Source: CAYZIC01 sp964478335 (lineage in GTDB: Bacteria > Verrucomicrobiota > Kiritimatiellia > RFP12 > DVOR01). Taken from it: a stretch of DNA of 55,482 bases. Shown in pieces: positions 40,257-48,625 of this stretch. A program made the position numbers and the translations under genes. The notes under the pieces were generated by a model, which was given only the letters and a program-made list of their open reading frames with translations, did not search any database and was not told where the DNA came from. How positions within the stretch are numbered: position 1 is the stretch's first letter; each line of letters begins with the position of its first letter. Location of the stretch: assembly GCA_964478335.1 (NCBI GenBank), contig CAYZIC010000005.1, positions 1 to 55,482 on the forward strand, in the 5' to 3' direction.

Positions 40257-41600
40257 TTAGGGGCGTTTGGTATTCATCGCATTAATACGGCTGAGCTCGA
40301 GCGCAGACTGGATATGGCGATCGTCATTGCGATCAGGGATCATTTGTAGGATGGATTTTAGCGCTTGGCATGCCTCATCATACCGCTTGATGTTGCGCGA
40401 TTGGGTGGCCGTAAAGCGCAAGGCTTTGTACTTTTCGGTAAGCTCGTCCTCGGCTATTTTGAGCTCTTGTCTCGCTGGTGTGAGGAAGGTTGGCTTGGGT
40501 GTGAGAGCCTCGGCGTCTGCAATGGCAAGCTTGTAAGAATTGATCGCCTCAAAGAGCCTCTCTGGCTTGGCTTTGCGCTGCTCATAATAGCGGATTGCCA
40601 ATTGGTATGATTTGTTGGCTCTGCTCAGGAGCTCGACAGGGGAGAGTGAGAGGCTCCAGATATCAAGCTTGTCAGCTGCAAAAGCCTCGATAAAATCACA
40701 GATCTCTTTAAACGCTTTAGCTTGTGCGCGGTTGAGCCTGGTGGAGGTGTAGAGGTTTCTGCCGATCGCCAAAGCAAGAGACTGCTTGTCGATGTTGACT
40801 AGGTTTTGCGGGTGGTCTGCGTAGAGAGGCTTGAGCGTATTGAGTGGGAGCTTGGTCAGCTCGGTGATGAAGCGGGTGACATCAGCCTTGGAGAGTGCAC
40901 AGTGCTTGTGGTGCTCGCGGCCTTTGTCGGCAATCGTGTAGATGTCGGCAGCCATCTTGCCATCGCTGGTGAGCGAGAGACGGTAATCAAAGATTTCGTG
41001 CTCTCGTACTTTAATGCGTGAATAGCTGAGGTCAATTTTATCCTGATCTGGATGCTTAATCGGGGTTACTTGCGTTTGCTCGGCAACGGGTGCTGGACGA
41101 GCAAAGAAAAATGCCGATCCCAGAGCAATGAGTGCGATTGCACCTAGAGCATAGAGTAGCGGACGGATGGTCTGTTTTTTGGGGTCGTCCTCTTGGGATG
41201 TTTCATTGAGACCCAAATTGATGTCGGAGGTTTGGGAGAACGCATCCTCGATGGGGTTTTGCGTGGGGGGGGCACTGGGGGAGATGGTTTGTTTGAGTGG
41301 GCTCGTTTTCTCGCTGATTTGCAGCTCGGTCTCGCCAACGCTAATGACGCATCCAGGCAAGAGAATCGTTTCACTCGTGATCTCTTTACCATTGACACAG
41401 GTGCCATTGGCACTATCCAAGTCCGAGACAAAGAGAAAGTCCGCCGCGATCCTAAATCGGCAGTGTTTTCTGGAGAGCGAGAGGTCATTGATGGCAAAGG
41501 CAACCGAGTCGAGTCGACCGAGCTCGCCGCCAGTTTGTGGCACATCAAATGTCTTACCCGCATCTGGACCGCGAGTAATGGTGATTATGTAGTTTTTCAT
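40257..41600 (-). CDS. FHA domain protein with one membrane helix and a helical C-terminal part
   Basis: The ATG at 41600 is preferred to a TTG one codon earlier; AGAGGA precedes it. The 447-residue protein starts with a forkhead-associated domain (about 1-98) that keeps the phosphothreonine-binding residues: GR at 28-29, SRKH at 43-46, and NG at 65-66. After a Ser/Thr/Pro-rich linker, one helix (148-167) crosses the membrane. The remaining 280 residues are helical and TPR-like in pattern (SYQLAIRYYEQRK, INSYKLAIADAEAL, YDEACQALKSIL). The layout cytoplasmic FHA, helix, periplasmic domain recalls the YscD-type ring proteins of type III secretion, but no direct relation is claimed. It sits between tadC and the PEGA gene. 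Confidence 0.8.
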   Translation of the reverse strand: MKNYIITITRGPDAGKTFDVPQTGGELGRLDSVAFAINDLSLSRKHCRFRIAADFLFVSDLDSANGTCVNGKEITSETILLPGCVISVGETELQISEKTSPLKQTISPSAPPTQNPIEDAFSQTSDINLGLNETSQEDDPKKQTIRPLLYALGAIALIALGSAFFFARPAPVAEQTQVTPIKHPDQDKIDLSYSRIKVREHEIFDYRLSLTSDGKMAADIYTIADKGREHHKHCALSKADVTRFITELTKLPLNTLKPLYADHPQNLVNIDKQSLALAIGRNLYTSTRLNRAQAKAFKEICDFIEAFAADKLDIWSLSLSPVELLSRANKSYQLAIRYYEQRKAKPERLFEAINSYKLAIADAEALTPKPTFLTPARQELKIAEDELTEKYKALRFTATQSRNIKRYDEACQALKSILQMIPDRNDDRHIQSALELSRINAMNTKRP

Positions 41601-41625
41601 CAACAGGGTTCCTCTAATTCTGGCA

Positions 41626-42564
41626 TTAAACCATGGACTTTAAGACTTGAGAAATGATCGGCCCAAGCAACATGATGATTGTCGCTGGAAAGATAAAGAG
41701 CAAGAGCGGCCCGAGCATCTTAGTGGGCGCTTCATTGGCGAGCTTTTCGGCGCGTTCAAACCGCTGCTGACGCATTTGGGCCGACTGGATACGCAGGATT
41801 GCCCCAATACTGACGCCCAAGTCATCGGCTTGGATGAGTGCCGTGCAGATGCTTTTGAGCTCTGGGAGGCGGATGCGGGTTGCGATATTGTGCAGAGCCT
41901 CTTTACGCGTGGTGCCAATCTGAATCTCGCAGATCATCCGGATGAGCTCTTCGTTAAGTGGGTCGAGCTTACGATGCTTGCAATTGCGCTGCAAGGCGCT
42001 GATAAAGTCCATACCGGCCTCAACGGAGAGCGTGAGCAAATCGAGGACAAAGGGCAAGGCGCGCAAAATTGATTTGTGGCGTTTTTTAAGTGCTTGCCGC
42101 AGCCAGGCGAGGGGGTGCACCCAGAGCGCCAAGATGCCAATGGATAAAAAGAGCCCCCAGTTATTTGAGATGATCAAGGCATCAGCTGGGCTATCCAAGA
42201 CGAGCGACTCGATGAGGGTAAATAGCTGTAAGATGACAAACCAGACAATCCCCCCGACGCATGGGATGAGGAGCTTGAGCGCGATGAATTCATACCCCGT
42301 GAGTAACCCCTCAAATCCTGCTGCCACGAGCTGCCAATTGGCCGTCTCGACACTCTTTTTCATCGAGGGATGATGCGTGAGGCGATTGAGATTGGGCACA
42401 AAGGGTAAAAGTATTTTAAAGAGGAGTGGTAGTGCTCGCGCTTGCTTGCGGCCGTCGGCAAGGGTCACATAGGTGATCTCAGTCGCCTGCTTGAGGATAT
42501 ACCAGCCTAGGCCTCCTGATGAGATGAGCCAAAAGCATAGTGCAAGGTATTTCAGTACAGTCAT
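41626..42564 (-). CDS. tadC: Tad pilus platform protein TadC
   Basis: A 312-residue member of the type II secretion F family. Membrane helices lie near 4-24, 105-130 and 140-160, and a final one near 285-308. The T2SSF domain is RALPFVLDLLTLSVEAGMDFISALQ through ADDLGVSIGAILRIQSAQMRQQRFERAEKLANEAPTKMLGPL; the last block is the TadC signature. With TadB it forms the inner-membrane platform on which CpaF acts. Lies 9 bp after tadB. Confidence 0.92.
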   Translation of the reverse strand: MTVLKYLALCFWLISSGGLGWYILKQATEITYVTLADGRKQARALPLLFKILLPFVPNLNRLTHHPSMKKSVETANWQLVAAGFEGLLTGYEFIALKLLIPCVGGIVWFVILQLFTLIESLVLDSPADALIISNNWGLFLSIGILALWVHPLAWLRQALKKRHKSILRALPFVLDLLTLSVEAGMDFISALQRNCKHRKLDPLNEELIRMICEIQIGTTRKEALHNIATRIRLPELKSICTALIQADDLGVSIGAILRIQSAQMRQQRFERAEKLANEAPTKMLGPLLLFIFPATIIMLLGPIISQVLKSMV

Positions 42565-42573
42565 TATCCACTC

Positions 42574-43449
42574 CTAAATGTCAATCGTGACGATCTTTTT
42601 GATCATTAAGCCACCGAGTACCACTAAGATCACAATGACCCCGATCACGCAGACCCCCACAGTGGAGAATAAAAATGGCTTCATCATGCCCGGTTTCATC
42701 AAGAGCATGCCTAGACCGAGTAAAAATGGCATCGCACTAAGCATGATACCTTGGAGACGCCCTTGGGCAGTCAAGGTCCTGATACGCAATTCGATCCGCT
42801 GGCGGCCACGAATGGTCTCGGCAATCGTGTCGAAGATTTCTGTGAGGTTGCCACCTGTTTTGCGGGCAATGTCGATCGCGGTCACGACCAATTCGAGATC
42901 TTCGCTAGCCACACGTGTTGCTAGACTCTGGAGGGCATCGCTAAAGCCTACCCCGACACGTAGCTGCTGGAGAAAGACTTGAAACTCTTGGGCAATGGGG
43001 TTGTTGCCGGTTTCGACGATCGCTTCGATCGCTTGGTTGATGCTAAAGCCCGCACGGAGCGCATTGGCCATCGTTGCGAGCGCTTCGACGAGCTGGAGGT
43101 TAAAGGTGTTGCGGCGCTTTTGGGTCAGATATTTGATGACGTAATTGGGTAGGTGAAAAGCCCCCCCACCTGCTGCCGTACCCAAGCCAAGCCCCAAGAG
43201 GAGCATCCCAGGTGTACTGGGGTTAAAGAGCGGTGCTGCAAAGAGTAAAAACGCCACCGCAGCCAGCGCCCAACTCAGCTCGACGAGCTTTTTGGCCGGG
43301 ATAAAAAGAAAGATATCCTGCAACGATTTGTCGATGGCATCTTCATAAGTGGAATTGTAGTTTTGCGCACCCTCGACAAAGCTTTGGGCGATGGCGTAAG
43401 CCAACCCACCAAGCGAGAGCGCAAAGAGGACACATGCGAGCCAAATCAT
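42574..43449 (-). CDS. tadB: Tad pilus platform protein TadB
   Basis: A 291-residue T2SSF-family protein. Helices are near 2-20, 58-90, 232-255 and 262-285. The conserved block reads VEALATMANALRAGFSINQAIEAIVE, then LQQLRVGVGFSDALQSLATRV and IDIARKTGGNLTEIFDTIAETIRGRQRIELRIRTLTAQGRLQG, the TadB signature. Its start overlaps the cpaF stop by four bases, so translation is coupled. Confidence 0.93.
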   Translation of the reverse strand: MIWLACVLFALSLGGLAYAIAQSFVEGAQNYNSTYEDAIDKSLQDIFLFIPAKKLVELSWALAAVAFLLFAAPLFNPSTPGMLLLGLGLGTAAGGGAFHLPNYVIKYLTQKRRNTFNLQLVEALATMANALRAGFSINQAIEAIVETGNNPIAQEFQVFLQQLRVGVGFSDALQSLATRVASEDLELVVTAIDIARKTGGNLTEIFDTIAETIRGRQRIELRIRTLTAQGRLQGIMLSAMPFLLGLGMLLMKPGMMKPFLFSTVGVCVIGVIVILVVLGGLMIKKIVTIDI

Positions 43450-45146
43450 GACAAAGCCTCACCGTCTGGATTAAAGATCGCCGCATCGAGCTCAATGCCC
43501 CGAGCGCGTAGCTGGTCAAAGAATGTCGGCACGCCTCCTGTTGGCTTAAATTGCCCAATGATCTTACCAGATTCAGAGAGACCCGTTTGCTCAAAGGTAA
43601 AGAGGTCCTGCATGACGATTTGGTTGCCCTCTTGTCCGACGACCTCACTGATCGCTACGACTTTACGTGAACCGTCGCTCATGCGAGATTCTTGGATAAT
43701 GATATCGACCGCAGAGGCGATTTGCTCGCGAATCGCTCGACTGGGTAAATCCATCCCAGACATCAAGACCATCGTCTCCATGCGCGAGATCACATCTCGC
43801 GGGGAATTGGCGTGGACGGTTGTCAGTGAACCATCGTGGCCTGTATTCATTGCCTGGAGCATGTCGAGCGTTTCACCGCCACGACATTCACCGACGATGA
43901 TACGATCCGGGCGCATACGCAGTGCATTGCGCACTAAATCGCGAATCGTCACCGCTCCGCGGCCTTCGATATTGGCGGGGCGTGATTCTAGCCGTACGAC
44001 GTGGGGCTGATTGAGACGCAATTCTGCGGCATCCTCGATCGTGAGAATGCGTTCGGTCGAGGGAATAAAGCTACTGAGCAGATTGAGTAGGGTGGTCTTA
44101 CCAGAGCCAGTACCGCCAGAGACGATGATATTTTTACGCATTCTGACGCAGATACTTAAGAAATCCGCCGCAGATTGCGTCCAGGTGCCATAATTGATAA
44201 AATCTTGCACCGTCAAGACGCGCTTGGCGAATTTACGAATCGTAATACACGGACCAATCAAAGAGAGCGGCGCAATAATCGCATTGACACGAGAGCCATC
44301 GGCCAAGCGCGCATCTACATAAGGTTGACTCTCGTCGATCCGTCGTCCGAGAGGGGCGACGATACGCTCGATGACTGCCACAACCGACTCGTCATCCATA
44401 AAGGTCTGATTGGTGAGCGTGAGCTTGCCGTTGGATTCGACATAGACTCGGTCTGGGCCATTGATCATGATTTCTGTGATGGAGTCATCGTCAAGAAAGG
44501 CCTCAATCGGCCCCAAGCGCATCGACTCATTAAAGAGCTCATTTTGGATCTCGATAGGATCAATGTCCGCAGGCAAGTTGCCCTTGCTGACGATGTTATC
44601 GACGATCTCTTTGAGAATGTCTCGTACCCGTTGCTCGAGCTCGGCAGTAGTCACCCCTGAGGCCGTTAAGCGCTTGAGCTCAAGACGTTGGATCAAATGG
44701 TCATGAATCTGATGCTTGACTGCGACTCGCCGCTTGCGCAAGGCTATCTCCATCGGGGAGAGTTTGGGAGCTTCGGGGACTCGTTGTGGCGCGGGTGGGG
44801 TGGGGGCCTTAGTGGGCGTGGCGGGCTCCAGACTGGGGGGCAGCGCATCGGCTACTACGGGGGATACCCTAAAAACAGAATCACCAATCGAGACAAGCGC
44901 CGTCGCATCTAGGCGCATTGGCTCAATGACAGGGGCTCCATTGACCTGCGTGCCATTGGATGAATTGAGATCCTCGATCCAAACGGAGTCAGGCGTTACG
45001 ATCAAGCGTGCGTGCTGCTCGCTGATGCTGGCATCTTTGATTGTCACGTCAGCTTGGTCGCTACGACCTAAGATCGTGCTCCCCTCGGTGAGACGTCTCT
45101 CGACAATGTGCTGACCCAATACGGCCAAGGTGATGATGTAGTCCAT
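43446..45146 (-). CDS. cpaF: Tad secretion ATPase CpaF with N-terminal FHA domain
   Basis: The start is the ATG at 45146, preceded by AAGGAGCG. The 566-residue protein begins with an FHA domain (1-95) holding GRSD (27-30), SEQH (42-45) and SSNGT (62-66), so phosphopeptide binding is possible. A Pro/Ala-rich linker (100-130) leads to the CpaF/TadA ATPase: N-terminal helical part, DSITEIMINGPDRVYVE, Walker A GGTGSGKT (344-351), the Asp box ILTIEDAAEL, Walker B RPDRIIVGECRGGE and the His box GHDGSLTTVHANSPRD. The ATPase powers pilus assembly or secretion at the inner membrane. FHA-CpaF fusions are known from some other phyla; here a second FHA protein lies three genes away. Confidence 0.93.
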   Translation of the reverse strand: MDYIITLAVLGQHIVERRLTEGSTILGRSDQADVTIKDASISEQHARLIVTPDSVWIEDLNSSNGTQVNGAPVIEPMRLDATALVSIGDSVFRVSPVVADALPPSLEPATPTKAPTPPAPQRVPEAPKLSPMEIALRKRRVAVKHQIHDHLIQRLELKRLTASGVTTAELEQRVRDILKEIVDNIVSKGNLPADIDPIEIQNELFNESMRLGPIEAFLDDDSITEIMINGPDRVYVESNGKLTLTNQTFMDDESVVAVIERIVAPLGRRIDESQPYVDARLADGSRVNAIIAPLSLIGPCITIRKFAKRVLTVQDFINYGTWTQSAADFLSICVRMRKNIIVSGGTGSGKTTLLNLLSSFIPSTERILTIEDAAELRLNQPHVVRLESRPANIEGRGAVTIRDLVRNALRMRPDRIIVGECRGGETLDMLQAMNTGHDGSLTTVHANSPRDVISRMETMVLMSGMDLPSRAIREQIASAVDIIIQESRMSDGSRKVVAISEVVGQEGNQIVMQDLFTFEQTGLSESGKIIGQFKPTGGVPTFFDQLRARGIELDAAIFNPDGEALS

Positions 45147-45165
45147 AGTTCGCTCCTTGAGACAC

Positions 45166-45981
45166 CTAGTTGGCTTGTCGTTTGCGTAAAATCTTCTTTT
45201 GACGAATATCATTGAGCGATTCAAGCGTCTTGCTGATATGGGTGAAGTTCACCTCGGGTAGAGCCTTTTCGTAAGACATGTCCTCTGGATTGCGCAGAGA
45301 AACCGCCAACCGACCGCGCATTTGCTCAGCAAAGATCAAGACTTCGGCCTCATGTGGCGACACCTCCAAAGTCAATGTGCTGTAATTCGTTGCAGCTTGA
45401 TTGGCCGAATAGGCTGTATTGCGCCCCGTCGCCAAGACCGAGACATCCTGCAAAATGGTCATCGTCACCAATTCAGATTCCGTAGGGTTGGCCTTAGACG
45501 GGAGGGAGAATGTCCCAATCACATCGACTCGATCGGTTGGACGCACCATGCCCGAAACAGCCGATGCGCCCCCCACATTAATAGAGATTGCGCGCATGTG
45601 AGACTTGAGCTGCGTCGAGAGGCCTCCATCAAAAAGGTTTCCACCCTCGATATCTGTCCAGAGGAGGGGACGCCCACGCTCTACTCCTTGCGCTAAAGAC
45701 CGCCCCACCAAATTGAGGGCGATGTTGGCCTCTAGGCGGATCACATCCCCACGCAGCGAACGCTCCGGAAAGCTCGCCCGCCCCAAGTCCGACATCTTGA
45801 GCACCGTCCCCTCGACCAAAGGCGCCGTCAAGACCACGACCTCGATCTGCTGGTACTGCTTTTGGAGCTTGAGCCTTTCATTTAAGAGGGCCTGTTCCTT
45901 TGAGCGGATATACTGACTTGAGATAAATGCCGCCAATAGACCAATGATCACCGAGGCGATTAGGATAACCTTTTGCTTCAT
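45166..45981 (-). CDS. cpaB: Flp pilus assembly protein CpaB/RcpC
   Basis: A 271-residue protein with an N-terminal membrane anchor (about 5-24, VILIASVIIGLLAAFISSQYI) followed by a coiled-coil-like stretch. The SAF-type domain is VVVLTAPLVEGTVLKMSDLGRASFPE, and the RcpC part is HMRAISINVGGASAVSGMVRPTDRVDVIGTF, the typical CpaB block. CpaB acts in the periplasm with the secretin. Its start overlaps the preceding gene by four bases, and it precedes cpaF by 19 bp. Confidence 0.9.
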   Translation of the reverse strand: MKQKVILIASVIIGLLAAFISSQYIRSKEQALLNERLKLQKQYQQIEVVVLTAPLVEGTVLKMSDLGRASFPERSLRGDVIRLEANIALNLVGRSLAQGVERGRPLLWTDIEGGNLFDGGLSTQLKSHMRAISINVGGASAVSGMVRPTDRVDVIGTFSLPSKANPTESELVTMTILQDVSVLATGRNTAYSANQAATNYSTLTLEVSPHEAEVLIFAEQMRGRLAVSLRNPEDMSYEKALPEVNFTHISKTLESLNDIRQKKILRKRQAN

Positions 45982-46616
45982 TCGATTCCTCTTTCCTTTA
46001 ATAATAAGATCAGCCGATTATGTTCGGGCTGATTGGCATCTTCATAGACATGCGCCACCAGCGACTCACGCCCTTTGACAAATGTTGGCTCTGAGGCCAG
46101 AATCTGTTTAAATCCCCGCGCCGCCATTTGCTGCGCTACCTCCTGGTAAATGAGAGCCTTTGTGCCTAGAATATGAGCAGAGAGACAGGTCACAGACCGC
46201 CCCTCGATAGATAAAATCGGCTGCGCTTGATTAACACGTGGCAAGGTAGTCGGGTAGGTCGGTACCGTTGGGATCGCCCCTCGGCAGACAAAGAGCATCG
46301 TTGCCCCCCTCAGTGGAACAAGGAGCGAAATCAGCCCATCTCCCTTGACCAGCGTCGAAAAAGACGACGAGCCACGCATTTTCAAAAAAGGCAACTCATT
46401 GGCCAGCTGAGCACCATCACGCAAAAAGCCAAAGATTTCGACCTGGGCATGACTGCCATTGATGAGCATTTCTTGCGAATCGAGGCATACCCCGCCAGCC
46501 CGCTCAATTTGGCCCGACACATCTCCCCGCATACGCAGGTAAACCCGGGCACCAAGTCCAGAAACCAAGAGTATACACAAGACTACCAAAGCCCAGCACC
46601 AACGAGATCGCATCAC
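45978..46616 (-). CDS. membrane-anchored protein of the Tad locus, unknown
   Basis: A 212-residue protein with one N-terminal helix (WALVVLCILLVSGLGARVYL) and a periplasmic remainder. It contains two cysteines in the mature part that could pair (GVCLDSQEM and VTCLSAH). No family recognised. It overlaps the TadE-like gene by four bases and cpaB by four bases, so it is firmly part of the operon. A minor pseudopilin or assembly factor is possible from position only. Confidence 0.65.
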   Translation of the reverse strand: MMRSRWCWALVVLCILLVSGLGARVYLRMRGDVSGQIERAGGVCLDSQEMLINGSHAQVEIFGFLRDGAQLANELPFLKMRGSSSFSTLVKGDGLISLLVPLRGATMLFVCRGAIPTVPTYPTTLPRVNQAQPILSIEGRSVTCLSAHILGTKALIYQEVAQQMAARGFKQILASEPTFVKGRESLVAHVYEDANQPEHNRLILLLKERGIE

Positions 46617-47116
46617 TTAAGACCCCCAATCGATGGATAGTAATAACGATCCCGAATCAAGAGCGTTTCCTTAAAATAGATCTGATCCGCAAAAAAATCA
46701 TCCAGCTTTAAGCGAGACGACACCCGATAACCTCGTAAGGCAAAAAGATCCTGTTGCGCATTGGTTGCCACACGCACATCCAGCTCAGAATGGCTCAACT
46801 GCGAGGTTTGAGGTAAAGTCCCGCTACGCTCACCGAGCATGGCTTCATCAAAGTCCTTGAGAAAAACCACCTCTCCCTCATCATTGCCAACCAGAGGTAA
46901 GTTATCGTCGTTATCTCCCTCTGTAGGGAGATTCTCTGCCAATGCCCCCATTGCCAACGACACCCGTAGCTTTTCCCGTACCTCTAGCCGAGAGCGAGAG
47001 ATCTCAAAAAGTTGAAACGCCGAAAAGAAGACAATCAAAAAGAGAAACAGAGCAATGATTAATTCAGCCATTGCCTGTCCAGATAAAGATGGAGTTTTCG
47101 AAATCGAAGTTTTCAT
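46613..47116 (-). CDS. TadE-like minor pseudopilin
   Basis: A 167-residue protein with a short polar N terminus, then GQAMAELIIALFLFLIVFFSAFQLFEI: a Gly-x-x-x-x-Glu before a hydrophobic helix, as in TadE/TadF-type pseudopilins that are cut by a prepilin peptidase before methylation. The remainder is soluble and acidic, ending near YYYPSIGGLK. It is the first gene of the minus-strand Tad operon. No Flp major pilin or peptidase is encoded nearby. Confidence 0.7.
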   Translation of the reverse strand: MKTSISKTPSLSGQAMAELIIALFLFLIVFFSAFQLFEISRSRLEVREKLRVSLAMGALAENLPTEGDNDDNLPLVGNDEGEVVFLKDFDEAMLGERSGTLPQTSQLSHSELDVRVATNAQQDLFALRGYRVSSRLKLDDFFADQIYFKETLLIRDRYYYPSIGGLK

Positions 47117-47130
47117 ATTTAGTATGAAAA

Positions 47131-47161
47131 TAAGTATGCCTTAAAGGAGCCGAAAAGTCAA
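47131..47161 (-). promoter_or_regulatory. candidate promoter of the Tad operon
   Basis: Minus strand: TTGACT (47156-47161) and TACTTA (47131-47136) with a 19-base spacer. The ATG follows 14 bases after the -10 box and lacks a Shine-Dalgarno, so the leader would be very short. Confidence 0.35.
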
Positions 47162-47508
47162 GGCCAAAATCCTCGAATGTTGCTAGCAACCTCGCAAATA
47201 GGGCATCTGCGACGCAAATGTGGCCGTCAAATGATAGGGGCGGACAAAAAGGGTACTTGTGCTATATTCGCAAGACTCATGGCATGAGCAAATCATCTAT
47301 TGTTTGCGTTCGCACTAAAGATACGAGAGTGGTCAGCGTGTTTGGTCTTAACGTGACGAAAGGAGCGAGCACAAACGCTCGACCGTAGGCATCTGAAAAC
47401 GGCGAGTTTGCTCGATACATTCGGCAAGCACAATGAGGCTCAAAAGAAAATAATCTTAGCTTTAGGGCTTTATACTTCTATTTTTTGCTCTTTGGTACCC
47501 TTTTGTCC
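47162..47508. other. intergenic region between Tad operon and argF, no gene seen
   Basis: Includes an inverted repeat with arms at 47242-47256 (GGACAAAAAGGGTAC) and 47495-47508 (GTACCCTTTTGTCC), identical apart from one A, enclosing about 240 bp without a protein-like frame. Confidence 0.5.
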
Positions 47509-47537
47509 TTGCAGTTAATGGGTAGCTGTGGTATCTT
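47509..47537 (+). promoter_or_regulatory. sigma-70-type promoter for argF
   Basis: TTGCAG (47509-47514) and TATCTT (47532-47537), 17 bases apart. A 9-base direct repeat, TGGCCTAAG/TGGCCTAAT (47552-47569), lies between the -10 box and the start codon and could be a regulator site. Confidence 0.6.
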
Positions 47538-47592
47538 TATCTTATTGTTAATGGCCTAAGTGGCCTAATATTTGTATAAAGGCTTTGTGACT

Positions 47593-48597
47593 ATGTTTGA
47601 AATCTCTGATTCTCTTAAGGGGAGAGACCTCTTAAATATCCGTTCTTTAACTGATCATGAAATGCTCGAAATGATCGAGTTGGCTTTGGCGCTTAAGGCT
47701 CGTCGCCAGGCTGGGATCCGTGGGGAGCTACTCCATCGCAAGAATATCGCTTTAATTTTTGAGAAAAGCTCGACACGTACGCGCAATTCGTCCATTATTG
47801 CTGCTCAGGATGAGGGGGGCTTTGCCGAATACCTCACGCGTCCTGATATTCACTTTGGTGCAAAGGAGTCCGTGGCGGATACGGCGCGGGTCTTGGGCAG
47901 GCTCTTTGATGGGATCCTATTCCGTGGCTTTGCGCAAAATACCGTGGAGACATTGGCGCGCTGCTCTGGGGTGCCCGTGTGGAATGGCCTGACCGATGAT
48001 TCCCACCCGACGCAGCTATTGGCAGACTTGATGACGATGCGCGAGGCCTTTGGCGAAATCCAGGGCAAGACGATGGCCTATGTGGGTGATGGACGTAATA
48101 ATGTGGCCAATTCGTTGATGTTTGGCTGTGCGAAAGCTGGCGTAAACTTCGTCAATGTCACGCCGCGTGAGCTTTTCCCCGCTGATGAGCTGGTCGAAGA
48201 GGCGCGCATGATTGCTCAGCGTAATGGCTCCACCGTCAAGATCGAAACGGATCCTCAGTCTGGTGTCAAGGGGGCCAATGTGCTCTACACCGATGTCTGG
48301 GTCTCGATGGGCGAGGAAGATCAAAAGGAGGCTCGCTTAAACCTCTTGCGTCCTTACCAAATCAATCAGGCACTGGTCGATGCAACGGGTAACGCAGATA
48401 AGGAATTTATCTTTTTACACTGCTTGCCGGCGTTTCACAATCATGATACCGATGTCTCGCGTGAGACGGGGGCGCTGGAAGTGACTGATGAGGTCTTTGA
48501 GGCTCCATTCTCTAAGGTCTTTGATGAGGCGGAGAATCGCATGCACACGATTAAGGCTCTCTTTGTCTCAGCGCTCTCTGATACGCGCGCTTTTTAA
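47593..48597 (+). CDS. argF: ornithine carbamoyltransferase
   Basis: The ATG at 47593 begins MFEISDSLKGRDLL; an upstream TTG (47572) is less likely. The 334-residue enzyme makes citrulline from ornithine and carbamoyl phosphate. The carbamoyl-phosphate loop is FEKSSTRTR, then GAKESVADTARVLGR; the ornithine side has HPTQLLAD, VWVSMGEE (SMG loop) and HCLPAFH. The wording is close to the ArgF/ArcB type of proteobacteria. It precedes a second carbamoyltransferase by 28 bp. No carbamate kinase or arginine deiminase lies nearby, which argues for the biosynthetic role. Confidence 0.94.
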   Translation: MFEISDSLKGRDLLNIRSLTDHEMLEMIELALALKARRQAGIRGELLHRKNIALIFEKSSTRTRNSSIIAAQDEGGFAEYLTRPDIHFGAKESVADTARVLGRLFDGILFRGFAQNTVETLARCSGVPVWNGLTDDSHPTQLLADLMTMREAFGEIQGKTMAYVGDGRNNVANSLMFGCAKAGVNFVNVTPRELFPADELVEEARMIAQRNGSTVKIETDPQSGVKGANVLYTDVWVSMGEEDQKEARLNLLRPYQINQALVDATGNADKEFIFLHCLPAFHNHDTDVSRETGALEVTDEVFEAPFSKVFDEAENRMHTIKALFVSALSDTRAF

Positions 48598-48625
48598 TTC
48601 GTTTTGATCATGAGGAGGAAATGAT

